From NCBI GenBank assembly GCA_003254925.1, contig QANZ01028719.1, positions 5,783 through 69,782 of the forward strand: 64,000 nucleotides of DNA. Direction: 5' to 3'. Origin of the DNA: Chamaecrista fasciculata (lineage: Eukaryota; Streptophyta; Magnoliopsida; Fabales; Fabaceae). The notes beneath the pieces are model-generated. The model saw only the letters and a program-made list of their open reading frames with translations, did not search any database and was not told the origin of the DNA. Each line of letters begins with the position of its first letter. The first letter of the stretch is position 1. The position numbers and the translations under genes are program-made. Positions 11,840-22,587 of the stretch are shown in pieces.

Positions 11840-13442
11840 CTCGTCTTCTGTCTTTAATTTCTTTTTTTTTTTTGGTGGAAAACTGTCCTTAATTTCTAGT
11901 ACACTAAAATGGCTCAAACCTTCGAAGGAGCAGATGTATATTTATACAGGAGTTGTGCTTGAATTGCGAATAGACGTGGTGGATGAGCACCAAGTATTGG
12001 GCTCTTGGACGTGCCATCCATTCTCCAATTCTTTATTCATAATAATGCATCAGTTCAACCAATACTAAAATTGGGAGGTCGCATTGCGCTAGCCAACCAT
12101 CATATTAAATTAAGAAATATATATTTTATTCACCGGAAAACAAGATTTTTTTTCACCCTGAAGTCTGAACTCAGAAGACAACAAAATTGGTCGAATTTAA
12201 TGACTGCATTGCGGAAATGGGCAAAGACCAGTTAAAGTGTACAGTCTCAACTCTCAACTCTCAACCCATCTAAATTAATTTATTGGGTCTTTTAAAAGGC
12301 AATATGCCCCTTAATATACAAATAAAAGAGGCACAAGATTTACATTTCACTAAAAAAAACTAATAAAAAAAATGAGGCAATACATATTTGAATCTTTTTT
12401 GGAAGATTTAGTCAATGCAAGTCTTTTTTTTTTTTTTTTACAATTTATTTCTAGTAGTAGATCATCCAAGAGTAGGAGAGAAAATCTTCACGTAAGTATG
12501 AAACTTTACTTAACAGAAAGAGTAAAGAGAAATATTTTCACTGCTTAATCGGAAACATATTTGCACAGATACCCTACCTTTTCATAATTTGTGAAGCTGT
12601 CACAATTTGATTAATATGAGCGCACCATAACAATGGAGTATTTTCAGATGGTGGAACAACCTTTCATGACAAAAGGCATCACCTAATAAACTGACCATAA
12701 CAATGGAGTATTTTCAGATGGTGGAACAACCTTTCATGACAAAAGGCATCACCTAATAAACTGACCTTGGAAATGCCAACCCCCTGCTTATTTGTCACAC
12801 CACGTGAGAGCTGAGAACCCTCGTTACCAGAATCACCTTACAAGAAAGGCACAGATTAAACCCGGGCATGACCAAATTCATTGATCCCGTGCGGGTATGT
12901 ATCACTTATCAAGAAATCGTCATCTCAGTGATACATCATATATATATATATATATATATATAGTGACAACCACATGGTAAGCCAACTACAGAACAAGGTG
13001 ATATTGCTCTATGAACGACAGGTACTCCAGCAACGGTGTCAATTAAAATTTTAAATTACAGAGTTCTTGCCTTAAATACTATCCATGTCCTATGATACTG
13101 GAAGAATTTGAGATCTTAGATACAATTACAAACCTAAACTTGAGAGTAATGAATCAGAAACAAACTGTTACATATATGCTGAGTCTTGTGGTACAATTAT
13201 ATCCACCAATATACAATTCTGGCAGCTCTCAACAAAGTCCCTCTACAATGAGATCCTACTTTTCATCTCAGATGAATGGAAGATGCCCCATTTTTGCAAG
13301 CATACAAAACAGAAGCAACTACTACTTCTGATCCAAATGTCAGAAGAAGTTACAGATAATAAATAATACATCGGCCAACCCATGAAAACTCCAAAGTGGG
13401 TTACAAAGAATGAGCTTTTAAATTGGTATTTAATTACAAAAA
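11840..13442. other. Intergenic region between the Ole e 1-like gene and the protease gene
   Basis: It holds the promoter of the Ole e 1-like gene and, at its far end, the 3' UTR of the protease gene. It includes a perfect 70-bp tandem duplication (12624-12763) and a (TA)n tract near 12938-12962. No gene is visible. Confidence 0.5.
12624..12763. repeat. Perfect tandem duplication, 2 x 70 bp
   Basis: Bases 12624-12693 and 12694-12763 are identical head-to-tail copies beginning ACCATAACAATGGAG. The absence of differences indicates a very recent duplication or an assembly artefact. It does not overlap a gene. Confidence 0.9.
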
Positions 13443-16400
13443 TTAGGACCTCCCCAAGACTATTATGTGCATAAAGAGAGCTATAATGCTTAAAGGTAGC
13501 AACTTGGTGAAAGTGAGAATGTCTACCTCTGAGCTGGTCACACTAATCTGTCCTGCATTCACGTACTCATCCTTGCTTGTGGTCACAGAAACATTTACAG
13601 ACATGGAACCTGGGCAGCAATTTCAAATTAAGACTGAATAATGGGTCATATTATATATATTGCTAGCAGGCAAGTAAGAGTCCAGTGATGAACTTACAAT
13701 CATAGTCAGTCCATCCAATTCGTTGATGAGCCAAGTCATAGACAACAATCTTATCTTTTAGGACAAGATCTGCAAATTAGGAAACATGTAATTTGATAAA
13801 CTCAGTACTATCAAAATGAGTTCATTCGTTGATTCAATATGTTTTGATGCATAATAGACAGGACAAACATGGAAAGGCAAATTTATGATTAGCACTCATG
13901 GCATTTTCTAGTCAAAACAAAACCAACTTTTATCATCAAATGTTGCTTCATTTTGAATGATGACAATTAGAGAACAAAACCTATTTTGGAGTATTATAAC
14001 AGAAGTCAATTGTTATGATGCAGAAAAAGCCTTCTAACACCTACAAGGTATGTACCTTCCATGTAGAGGGTTTTGGGAAGGAAATACAAACCCAAAACAT
14101 TCAATGAAATGACTGAGTTTTAGCTCTTTACCACAGATACGACATAAAAAACTTAGGAGGATATTTTCAGTATTCATAAAAGTGCCTATTTCGTTATCAA
14201 ATGAGAAGAAGGATTCTTTTCACCCAAATTTTGCGGACTATAATCTGCTTAACAAATCTTTTCCAGGGGTCTAACCTCCTAAAATTGTGACTCCCTCCTG
14301 TACCTTCTGGATACCGATACACCACTGTCCAACACCATCCTGTTAAAGAAAAGTTGCACATCAGAGTATAACCAGTGGGCTGTATTTAAGAAGAATAAAT
14401 TTACCATAAACAAGGAAATTATGCAAGATATGATTGAACAGAGATACTTACAACAAAACCATTATGCAAAAGGTACTGTTCTGGCTTTAAAACCATGGAT
14501 GCTCCACCGGCGAAGTTCAAACTTACTGAAGGAAATATATCACCTAAACTGAATAAGTAACAAGCAAAAATTTCAACGAAATTTTTAGATGTCCTAAAAT
14601 GATATACTCTCCTTTTGCAATAGAAGAGAACATCAAGTTCTGTATAGAAAAGCAGTTGAAAGTTAACCTGGTAGTGGTAGCAACCAAATAACACTGGCTT
14701 CCTTTTGAAATGATGGGAGTGGCAGACTGTGACACAAGGGTAGTTATCTGCATATCCATTAAGAAGGACAACATCAATATATCAATATATGTTATATATA
14801 AGGTATTTATGATTCCTCATACTACAAGCAAAGATTCAGGAAAAGTTAATAGGAACGATTTGTTTCCTTCCTTTCCACAACCCCCCAATCAATTTAAAGC
14901 TACCAATCAATTTTTTTTTAAATTGACAAATTTCAACATGATGTACAATTGGTAAAGAATCTTAAGATCAACAAGCCAAAAAGCATTTATTACTTAAAAA
15001 TTAATAATTAAGATCAAAGCACGTTTGGAACTGCATGTGACTTGAAAGAAAAAAAGCATATACTGGACAACTAAATTCAGTGGACAAAAATGCCACTTTC
15101 AGTCTGTCATCTCAAGACCTAAGTGGGCCATGACAAGAACTTTGTTGCTTAAGTGTCATGGTTATTTGCTTCTTATTATGGAAATTGCAATCAATGTTGA
15201 ACCGAAGAACACCTCAAATTAACAGCATTGCCTCATAGGTGTGAGACCAGAGAGTAAGCCCTCTCTTTTGACTCAAAGTAATCTATTAAAAAAGAGGTAA
15301 TGCTATCATGGAATATATCTCTTGCAGTGTAATGTTTTAAATTTACAACAGAAAAAGAAAGGAGGAAAAACTTACAGCATTGACTAAAGGATCATATGCT
15401 TCTTGAATCAGGTATGCCAAGGTTGTACCACAGTCAACTATAGTTCCCCGGTTGTCAGATGTTGAAAACACAGCAGAATTAATAGGGAGAAGTTGTCCAT
15501 TGACAGCAATGCTCTGGAGATTTAAGTTGTAATGAGGCCTGAGATTTAATTGAAGTAGCAGTCAAATTTATAATATTATATTCCAAGTTGATTGTTTTGT
15601 AATTACTAAACAATAGGTCAACCCTTAATGTTTAACAATTACTTAGCCTAATTTTCATTAACTTTTTGAAGCAATGCATTCAATTTCAACTTATACATTT
15701 CCTTCATTTCAATATATTGCAATCCTGATAAAAATTTTAGAACATAAGAAAGGACTTACTGTGATGGAACAAGTGGACTATAAACAATACTTGGCTCCAA
15801 AATCTCACCAAGAACTAGAATGCCTCCTCCATCACTCTCTCCTTTTAAGCAGTGAGAAAAAACTTGGGGGCTTAGTCCACGTGATGACAATTGCGATATA
15901 ACAGATAGAGCACCAGGGCCAAACCCAAAAATTCCATCCACTGCTTTATCTGTCTTAGTCAAATCTCCAGACTGATAGGTGCTACACCTATTACCAAAAC
16001 AAATATTGACAAAACTTCATTTAATTTTTCGATATCAAGAAAATGGGCAAAACTACAATAAAAGAAGCATTTGGGTGTGGACAAATTAAACTCCAAGATA
16101 GAAGATCAAACGCCATTAATTTCCGTTTCTCTACTTACTGACACACATAATACACTGCCAATTCAATCCCTTCAATTCCTCACACTACGCTTATGGATTT
16201 ACCATTACTTAGACACAGAGAATTACGTGATTTGCTACTTAAGATTTAAGAAACTCAGAATATAATATTTTTCAAGGCTCTTTCTGTTCCCTCCACATCC
16301 CACCCCCTTCTTCTCCCAAATTCATCTTTGCTCTCTTTATATGTCCCAATGCCACACAAAGCACACACTTTAACGATAAAAGCATAAAAACTCACCCAAA

Positions 16401-17621
16401 AACAATTTTAGCTGAAGAGTTAGCTAGCGTTGACTGTCCAAGGATCATGTCAAAATACATCGCGTCAGATACATAAAAACCTGATGTCCCACTTCCATCT
16501 CCATACTGAAAGGTGTAACTGCACTGGTTAATCTGAGGGGTGCACTCAGTTGCTGCACTTCGAGTAGAAGAAGTGCATATTGGGTCTGAACATGAAATCA
16601 GCGCAGCTGTGGACGAGCTGGCAGTGTCAAAGAAATTGAGCTTAACCTGTAGAGTGTATCATATAACCAGAATGAACGAGCTTTTATGCTCTAGATTGTC
16701 TCTTTATTTACTTAGTTACCACAAGCAAGAATATTAACAAGTATCAGAATCTTACCTCTAATTGACTAGACTGAGGGCAGTCACCGCAAGTATTGCAATT
16801 AACCCACAAGATGTCACTCCCAGTATCGATCTGGACGTTAAATTCTCGTGGAGGAGAGCCCAGCTTCACTTTTGTATAATACAGCCTAGACAACGAAACC
16901 AAGATTACCCCATGTTTGAAGAGAGAAATACTTATGAGTTGCTAATCTAAGCTCTCAACAGCGTATCATGGAAAATAAACAGTAAAAAGGTAAAAATACA
17001 ACCTTAAAAAAAATTAAAAAAAAAAGTGGGGCAGGGAGAAGGTAGAATGTCGAAAGAGAAGATTTATTGGACGCGTTAGGAAAGACACCCAAAGAATCCA
17101 TAGCTAAAGTTCAGGAAATAGAAATTTATAATCTCAGATACTCGATCTCCATCCTTTTATTTCTTCCTGGCACTTTCTCGGCATCCCGTTGGGAAATCAA
17201 AATCCAATACAACATAAATACCTAACTAAGCAAACAATAAATGCTTGACTGAAGATGAAACAAATGGGAGTAAGTAAACCAAGAACCTCTGTAATTAAAA
17301 CAATTTGAAGCAACTAAATAAATGCGAGCAAGCGAGCGCATTAAAATTCCTGATATGAGGAAACAAATTAAACCCATACCCAACGATGACAGGATCAGAG
17401 GTCCCTTTGACTGAGAAGTCCACAACGCCACCTACCACACCTTGCAAGATTCGAGCATGCCTAGCTCGGTCTCGAACTCTGAGTGCTTCCACTTCCACTC
17501 GTTGATTAAGAGGGATAGCTCGTTCAAGACGCAGGAAACTCGCCGGCGATGCACTGAATACTACCGACGCCGGCAGCAACACGGTGGCTACGGCCAACAG
17601 TGTATGAAGGAAACACCGCAT
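13443..17621 (-). CDS. Aspartic protease (A1 family, plant A36/A39-type, GPI-anchor-like tail)
   Basis: A secretory pepsin-type endopeptidase. Ten exons on the minus strand (17621-17380, 16885-16756, 16646-16396, 15987-15760, 15538-15376, 14747-14668, 14548-14452, 14339-14276, 13769-13698, 13609-13443) join in frame to give 497 residues. A signal peptide occupies residues 1-24. The first catalytic motif is [12 protein letters not shown] (Asp about 101), followed by the Cys-rich [10 protein letters not shown] insert. The flap region is [20 protein letters not shown]. The second catalytic motif is [13 protein letters not shown] (Asp about 319). [20 protein letters not shown] and the [11 protein letters not shown] end block complete the fold. 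The last 23 residues are hydrophobic and end the protein, as in GPI-anchored A36/A39-like proteins. The second active site has Cys where Ser or Thr is usual; the Asp itself is kept. Confidence 0.92.
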
Positions 17622-18590
17622 TTCCGATAATTGCTGTGTTTTTCCGTCGAGAAATGAGTAGAAAAGTTAGAATTGGTGCTTGCTTTCGTGCATTGAGAAC
17701 GAGGGTGGTGTTTCACGACAATAAAGTGTTTTATTAGCAATTTCTGATTAGCGTAACAATAAAGGGCGCTTTATAAATATCCCAATACTCGAATCGATCG
17801 TCGCGTCGGGCTTCGTAACTTTTTCAAAAATTGTACTAAACATATTCTAGAAGCTTTTAAATATGTTCTCACAGGTAGGACATTATATCATATCCCCTCA
17901 TGCACATGAAATGGACCTTTCAACGATACTATCTCTTCATCTTTCATAATGTCCCTGCGGGTTTCTTACTATCTCTAGTGTGATGGATTAATTAAATGGA
18001 GAATAGAACGCTATACTTGTCTGATAACTTCAAATTATCTCCTTTTCTGTACATATTATGGCCTCGCACAAACTTCGATTGAAAATTGCAACTGTATATG
18101 TCGAGCATACCAATATTGAAAAAGAGAGAAAGGGAAAAAGATTCACGATTCATGAAACTGAGCACGAATAGAGAATTGAAATGACAACGAAAAAGAAAAA
18201 AAAAGGAAACATCATGTTTGTGTAAAGAAAGAAAAGTACGTCTTAAAATTTTGTTAGTAAAGTCATTAAATATTGTTTGATAACAACAAAACACTGAATA
18301 GTTTATATTATTATGTCACTAATGAAATATAAAGATCTTAAATTTAAGGAGTGTAGAAAAGCTCAACTGATTACTGATCTCATTATATTTCCCTTAGGAG
18401 AATGCTATTGAAATACGGATTGTTATATCAAAACATAATTTATCTCTATCTCCCTCATCAATTTATTTAAAATAAAAAGGAAATGGAAAAAGTACGGCGA
18501 TCATACACGGAGTCATGTAAAATTGAGAATGTTGTAGCAATGTTTTTTTTAGACTTTGCCTCTCTATGAGGATCGATCCTCTGTTGTGGG
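17622..18590. other. Upstream region of the aspartic protease gene
   Basis: It contains the protease promoter and 5' UTR and AT-rich intergenic DNA. No gene or clear repeat is seen. Confidence 0.4.
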
Positions 18591-18598
18591 AACCATTA

Positions 18599-18707
18599 CA
18601 GGGTCCTGAAGTGTGAGATAAGAGGAGAGAGAAGATGATGAAAATACAAAAATGAAACTCTGCCTTTCACTTAATTCATTCTCTCTTGTCTCACACTTTA
18701 GAACCCC
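18599..18707. repeat. Short inverted-repeat element (MITE-like hairpin)
   Basis: GGGTCCTGAAGTGTGAGATA near the left end is imperfectly complementary to CTCACACTTTAGAACCCCC at the right. This makes a hairpin of about 110 bases with a purine-rich centre. No target duplication is evident, so the transposon assignment is tentative. Confidence 0.4.
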
Positions 18708-19439
18708 CAAGCTCCTCCATTATCATTGGTATTGACGTACTGTAAATTTTGCAATAAGAACATAGGTTATCTCATAATCTATTTTGTGTGTTAAATCGGA
18801 CAATTTCCACACTTACGATATATTATTTAAGTGAAAATTTCATTCCTTTACAATTGAAAAATAAAATAAAAAAGGGGAGTGAAAAATATAAACTAACCAC
18901 AAATTGTAGTAGTTAGTGGATGGAAGAGTATGTAGAATAATAGTTTGTGATTAATTGCATCTCATATACGTTGAAAGTTTTTCATTAAAATTTAAATAGA
19001 TTAGTATTAATTATTATTATATTGATATTTATAATGATGAAGTAATTTAATTTTATAATAGCAAATAAAAATATATTTAGGTTACTGTTTAAATATCAAA
19101 ATCGATGATGTGTTGGAGTATCTACATAAGTGAAACCACAACTCAGTACTTTACCAAAAAAAAAAAACCATAACTCAGTAACTCAGATTGAGGGTATTAG
19201 TGATCATCTAATTAAATTTCTGATTTAGATATAGAATTATTTTGTATCAATATACTTTACAATAAGATATTTGATTTGATGAGTCTATAAGATCTATATG
19301 ATTTATTTAAAATTTATTTCAAAATTTAAATTTTAAAACATCAAATATTTGATAATATAATTATTTTTTCAAAATATTTTTTTATCCGTTAAAACTTTAT
19401 TTATATAAAGATTTCTCTATACAAAAGCTTGATAACATC
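18708..19439. other. AT-rich intergenic DNA
   Basis: I see no gene or organised repeat here on either strand. Confidence 0.4.
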
Positions 19440-19794
19440 TTGGAGTCCTTTGGTACACGGATTAGAAAATTAGTTCCGAGATTATGAGCTCCGGACTAGA
19501 ATAATCCCGCGTTTGGTACGCGGATTGGAAAATTAGNTTTTGAACAATTTCTACATTTGATAAACTATTAGTTGAGAATAAAAAGTCAATGACATATTTG
19601 TAAAAGTATTAAACATTCCCAGAAATATCAAAGTTGAACCAAACACAAGATTGTAACAGTTTTGGAAATATTACAAAATAATCCTAGGATTATTTTAACT
19701 CATCCAAACAGACATTCTTATAATCCTGGGAATCTTATTTGTAAAAGTATTAAACATTACCAGAAAAAATAATCCGTGTACCAAACGCCCCCCT
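19440..19794. mobile_element. TIR MITE (PIF/Harbinger- or hAT-like) containing an assembly N
   Basis: The left end carries CCTTTGGTACACGGATTA and the right end its inverse, TAATCCGTGTACCAAACGCC. The interior repeats the arm sequence (TTTGGTACGCGGATTGGAAA at 19513) and ATTAAACATT-type blocks. A single N at 19537 interrupts it directly after a repeated arm unit, so the left half may be misjoined. No coding capacity. Confidence 0.6.
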
Positions 19795-20050
19795 AGGGAT
19801 GACAATTTTGATGGTTATTTAGGATGCCCGTCCGAATCCATCTGTAAAAATTATCTGATATCCGTAAAAAATTAGGGATGAAATTGACAATTGGTGTAAA
19901 ATTTGAGGATGAAATTAATAGTTTTACCAAAATAAAACAAAAAAAAATGATCGAATTGTCCAAAAAGAAAAAAAAAAGAATGATGGGACTAGAATAGAGC
20001 AATTTTTGTACAAAAAAGAAGAAGAATAAAGCAATTAACATGGTGGAATT

Positions 20051-21160
20051 TTAAAGATCCATGAGGTCCTGAAGATGAGGCAAGGGAAATCTGAGAATTG
20101 CTGCGACACCGGTGAGATCAGCAAGCTGTTTTGCGGAGACATGCATTGAGGTGTAGATCAAAACATTCCCTCCTTTCTCTTTCACTGCCTTCACTAACGT
20201 CGTGTGCCTCAGCCTCGTCTTCACATCCCCGTTTCTATACAGTTCATCTGTTATCAAAAGCGTGTCAATCGCCATCATCTCTAGCGCACCCTCCACATTC
20301 CTTGCTCCATAACACGCACGACCCGTGTTGCCTTCTATATGCTCCATTAACTCCTTGAATGCTCTTATCTCCAACACTACTTTGCTATCCTTTATCATAC
20401 TCATCACTCTTTTGTCATTCAGAATTTCCTTCAATTCCTCACTCTTGCTCCCCGCCACCACAATTCTCGATTTGTTATCTTCGATGCTCTTCACCTTCAA
20501 CCGTTTTGCTTCGGACAACAGAAACCTCCTGAACTCGTCTTTCATGGGCCCACCACCCGCTATCACCACGCTCTTCACGCTGTTGAAATCCACGCGCTTC
20601 ACAAACGCTGTATATACTTGTTGAAAAAACACGTGGTTGTTGTTGCTCCCCTTGCCTGATTTCTTCTCGATTTGGGAGGAAACCGTGGTGGCTCTTTCTC
20701 CGACCAGGAAAATCTCGGCGAGGTCGGCATTCTCGCGGAGGAGAACGACGGCGAGGTCGGCGGCGGAGGGCTTGAGGGAGGAGTCGGTTAGGGCGGCGAT
20801 GGCGGCGGAATCCCATATTTTTTTGTAGAGAACGAAGGAACGGTGGGGTTTGAGGGTGATAATGTGGAAGGTTGCGGCGTCGGCGAATTGGTTGGACTCA
20901 GTATTACGGCCTTTGAGGCGGAGAGAGAAGGAGGATTTGTCCAAGTCGAGGGACATGATCTTGAGGGAGAGGGTGATGTTGACACGTGTGACGGTATTCT
21001 TGGCGGTGTTCTCAAGGTGGATTTTGCGGGTGGTGTCGCCGGTGACAATGTCTCCGGGCTTAATCAGGTTGTAAATTACCCATAAGTCGTCGGCTTCTTC
21101 TGGAGTGATCTTTATCGTTCCCGGTTGCATAACTGCATAATCTTTCTCCGTAAGCTTCAT
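20051..21160 (-). CDS. PELO: Pelota/Dom34-family ribosome-rescue factor, intronless
   Basis: Pelota pairs with HBS1 to recognise stalled ribosomes in no-go and nonstop decay. It resembles eRF1 but lacks the GGQ loop. One uninterrupted frame of 369 residues covers all three domains. The N-terminal Sm-like domain has ITPEEADDLWVIYNLIKPGD and LKGRNTESNQ. The central domain runs through RVDFNSVKSVVIAGGGPMKD. The C-terminal eL30-like domain has ARACYG-like TGRACYGARNVEGA, TLLITDELYRNGDVKTR and LTGVAAILRFPLP. The family is usually about 378 residues. Two oddities: the central PGF motif seen in animal and plant Pelota is replaced by GGP, and there is no intron. Other genes in the window have two to fourteen exons, so this may be a retrocopy-derived paralogue under selection. 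The frame is fully intact. Confidence 0.9.
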   Translation of the reverse strand: MKLTEKDYAVMQPGTIKITPEEADDLWVIYNLIKPGDIVTGDTTRKIHLENTAKNTVTRVNITLSLKIMSLDLDKSSFSLRLKGRNTESNQFADAATFHIITLKPHRSFVLYKKIWDSAAIAALTDSSLKPSAADLAVVLLRENADLAEIFLVGERATTVSSQIEKKSGKGSNNNHVFFQQVYTAFVKRVDFNSVKSVVIAGGGPMKDEFRRFLLSEAKRLKVKSIEDNKSRIVVAGSKSEELKEILNDKRVMSMIKDSKVVLEIRAFKELMEHIEGNTGRACYGARNVEGALEMMAIDTLLITDELYRNGDVKTRLRHTTLVKAVKEKGGNVLIYTSMHVSAKQLADLTGVAAILRFPLPHLQDLMDL

Positions 21161-21187
21161 CGCTGCAAATTAAAGGGTTTAATACAC

Positions 21188-21305
21188 GCGTCGACTGCAA
21201 AGAATGATAGACTACTAGTCTACTATCTACTGTATAATAAGAGGACCCGTTCGACTGCAAAGAATGATGGACTACTATCTACTATCTACTATATATAATA
21301 AGAGA
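21188..21305. repeat. Imperfect tandem duplication upstream of the Pelota gene
   Basis: CGACTGCAAAGAATGAT starts two units of about 60 bases, each ending in TATAATAAGAG. They differ by a few bases and by the number of CTACTAT steps. They lie 30-145 bases upstream of the Pelota start codon, in its likely 5' UTR or core promoter. Confidence 0.75.
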
Positions 21306-21549
21306 AGAGAAGTTAAAGATATATGTTAAATCTTTTATTTGGAGAAAAATCTTTTCATGAAATTATATCAAATGTTAAATCAAATTAAACTTATTATGAG
21401 ATGAAGGTATCTTCTAAAATTTGAAGTTTTTTTTTTTTATACACAAAAAAATTTGAAATTTAAAAATAAGAAAAAAGTGTAATTTTAGAATCGATCATAT
21501 AAACTTATCAACTTTTGGAGCAAATTGAACAATTTAATATATTTGAGAG

Positions 21550-22140
21550 TCAAAACCTCATTTTAGTCCTCAAAATTATGAGATCAGTTTTATTTTGGTC
21601 CTAAAATTATTTTCTTTCATTTTGATCCTCAACTTCCACATTTATTTCATTTTGATCCTTAAAATGTGACTTCGTCTGACTTCTATCGTTATTGATTAAT
21701 TAGACAATGAAAATGAATTATTTCTCTTTCATATGTATCATAATAAGTGAAACGTCAAAAAAAAAAAAAAAAAATAATTATTTTTTGTCACAAATTTTAG
21801 ATAAATTTGTCATTGATTTTCCATTTAAAAAATAAAAATTTTTCTTGATCTCTTTATCAAATAAATTATTATGATATATATGAGAGAGAAATAGTATATC
21901 TCAATTATTCATGTTATCAATAATGGCATGAATAAGATGAAATCACATTCTAGGGACCAAAATGATACAAATGTGAAAATTTAAGGACTAAAATGAAATA
22001 AATAATAGTTGTATGACAAAAATGGAGCTTATCCTAAGGAGGGATTGACTATTTTTAATGAAAGATTAAAAATAGTAATGACTATTTTTACTTTGTTTAT
22101 GCTAGGTAGGGATTGACTATTTTTACTTTGTTTTCGCTTG
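21550..22140. repeat. Inverted-repeat MITE remnant and short direct repeats
   Basis: A left arm with TTAGTCCTC/TTTTGGTCCT/CATTTTGATCC units (21560-21670) is partly complementary to a right arm near 21950-22000 (GGGACCAAAATGAT, AAGGACTAAAATGAAATAAA). Two GGGATTGACTATTTTTA repeats follow at about 22042 and 22108. It codes for nothing. Confidence 0.5.
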
Positions 22141-22573
22141 GTTTTGCCTTACTTTTGAATGAATTATGTTTCAAAAAAAAGAATTATGAAATTCCAAATA
22201 TTATAGTAATGACATCTCAAATTAATTAATTGGTAGGATTTAAATTAATTAATTCAATTAATTCAAATATTAATATATATACCGTACTAAATCAAAATAT
22301 TTTTACTTTTAATCAATTTAATTTAGATAAAAATCAATGACATTCGAAATGGATTTAACTAGATTTAATAGAATATTATCATTCAATCAATCTAATTGAA
22401 TAATGAGTTTTTATCATTTGGCCAAAAAAAAAAAAAAGAATAATGAGTTTTATCGGGATTGAATCTGTTCGATTCTGTCCTAATTAGATTTGAACATCTT
22501 TACAAATAATTTTTGGAATTTAAGAGTATCTTTCCAATTTTAAACATAATAATTACCGATCGAGTAATTAACT
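22141..22573. other. AT-rich intergenic DNA
   Basis: Only ATTAATTAATTCAA-type low-complexity sequence is present between the MITE remnant and the Mutator-like pair. Confidence 0.4.
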
Positions 22574-22587
22574 TTAAGAAAATAATA

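Noticed and set aside
20131..21085. Plus-strand frames opposite the Pelota gene
   Set aside because: Antisense shadows with no homology; the minus strand carries all three Pelota domains.
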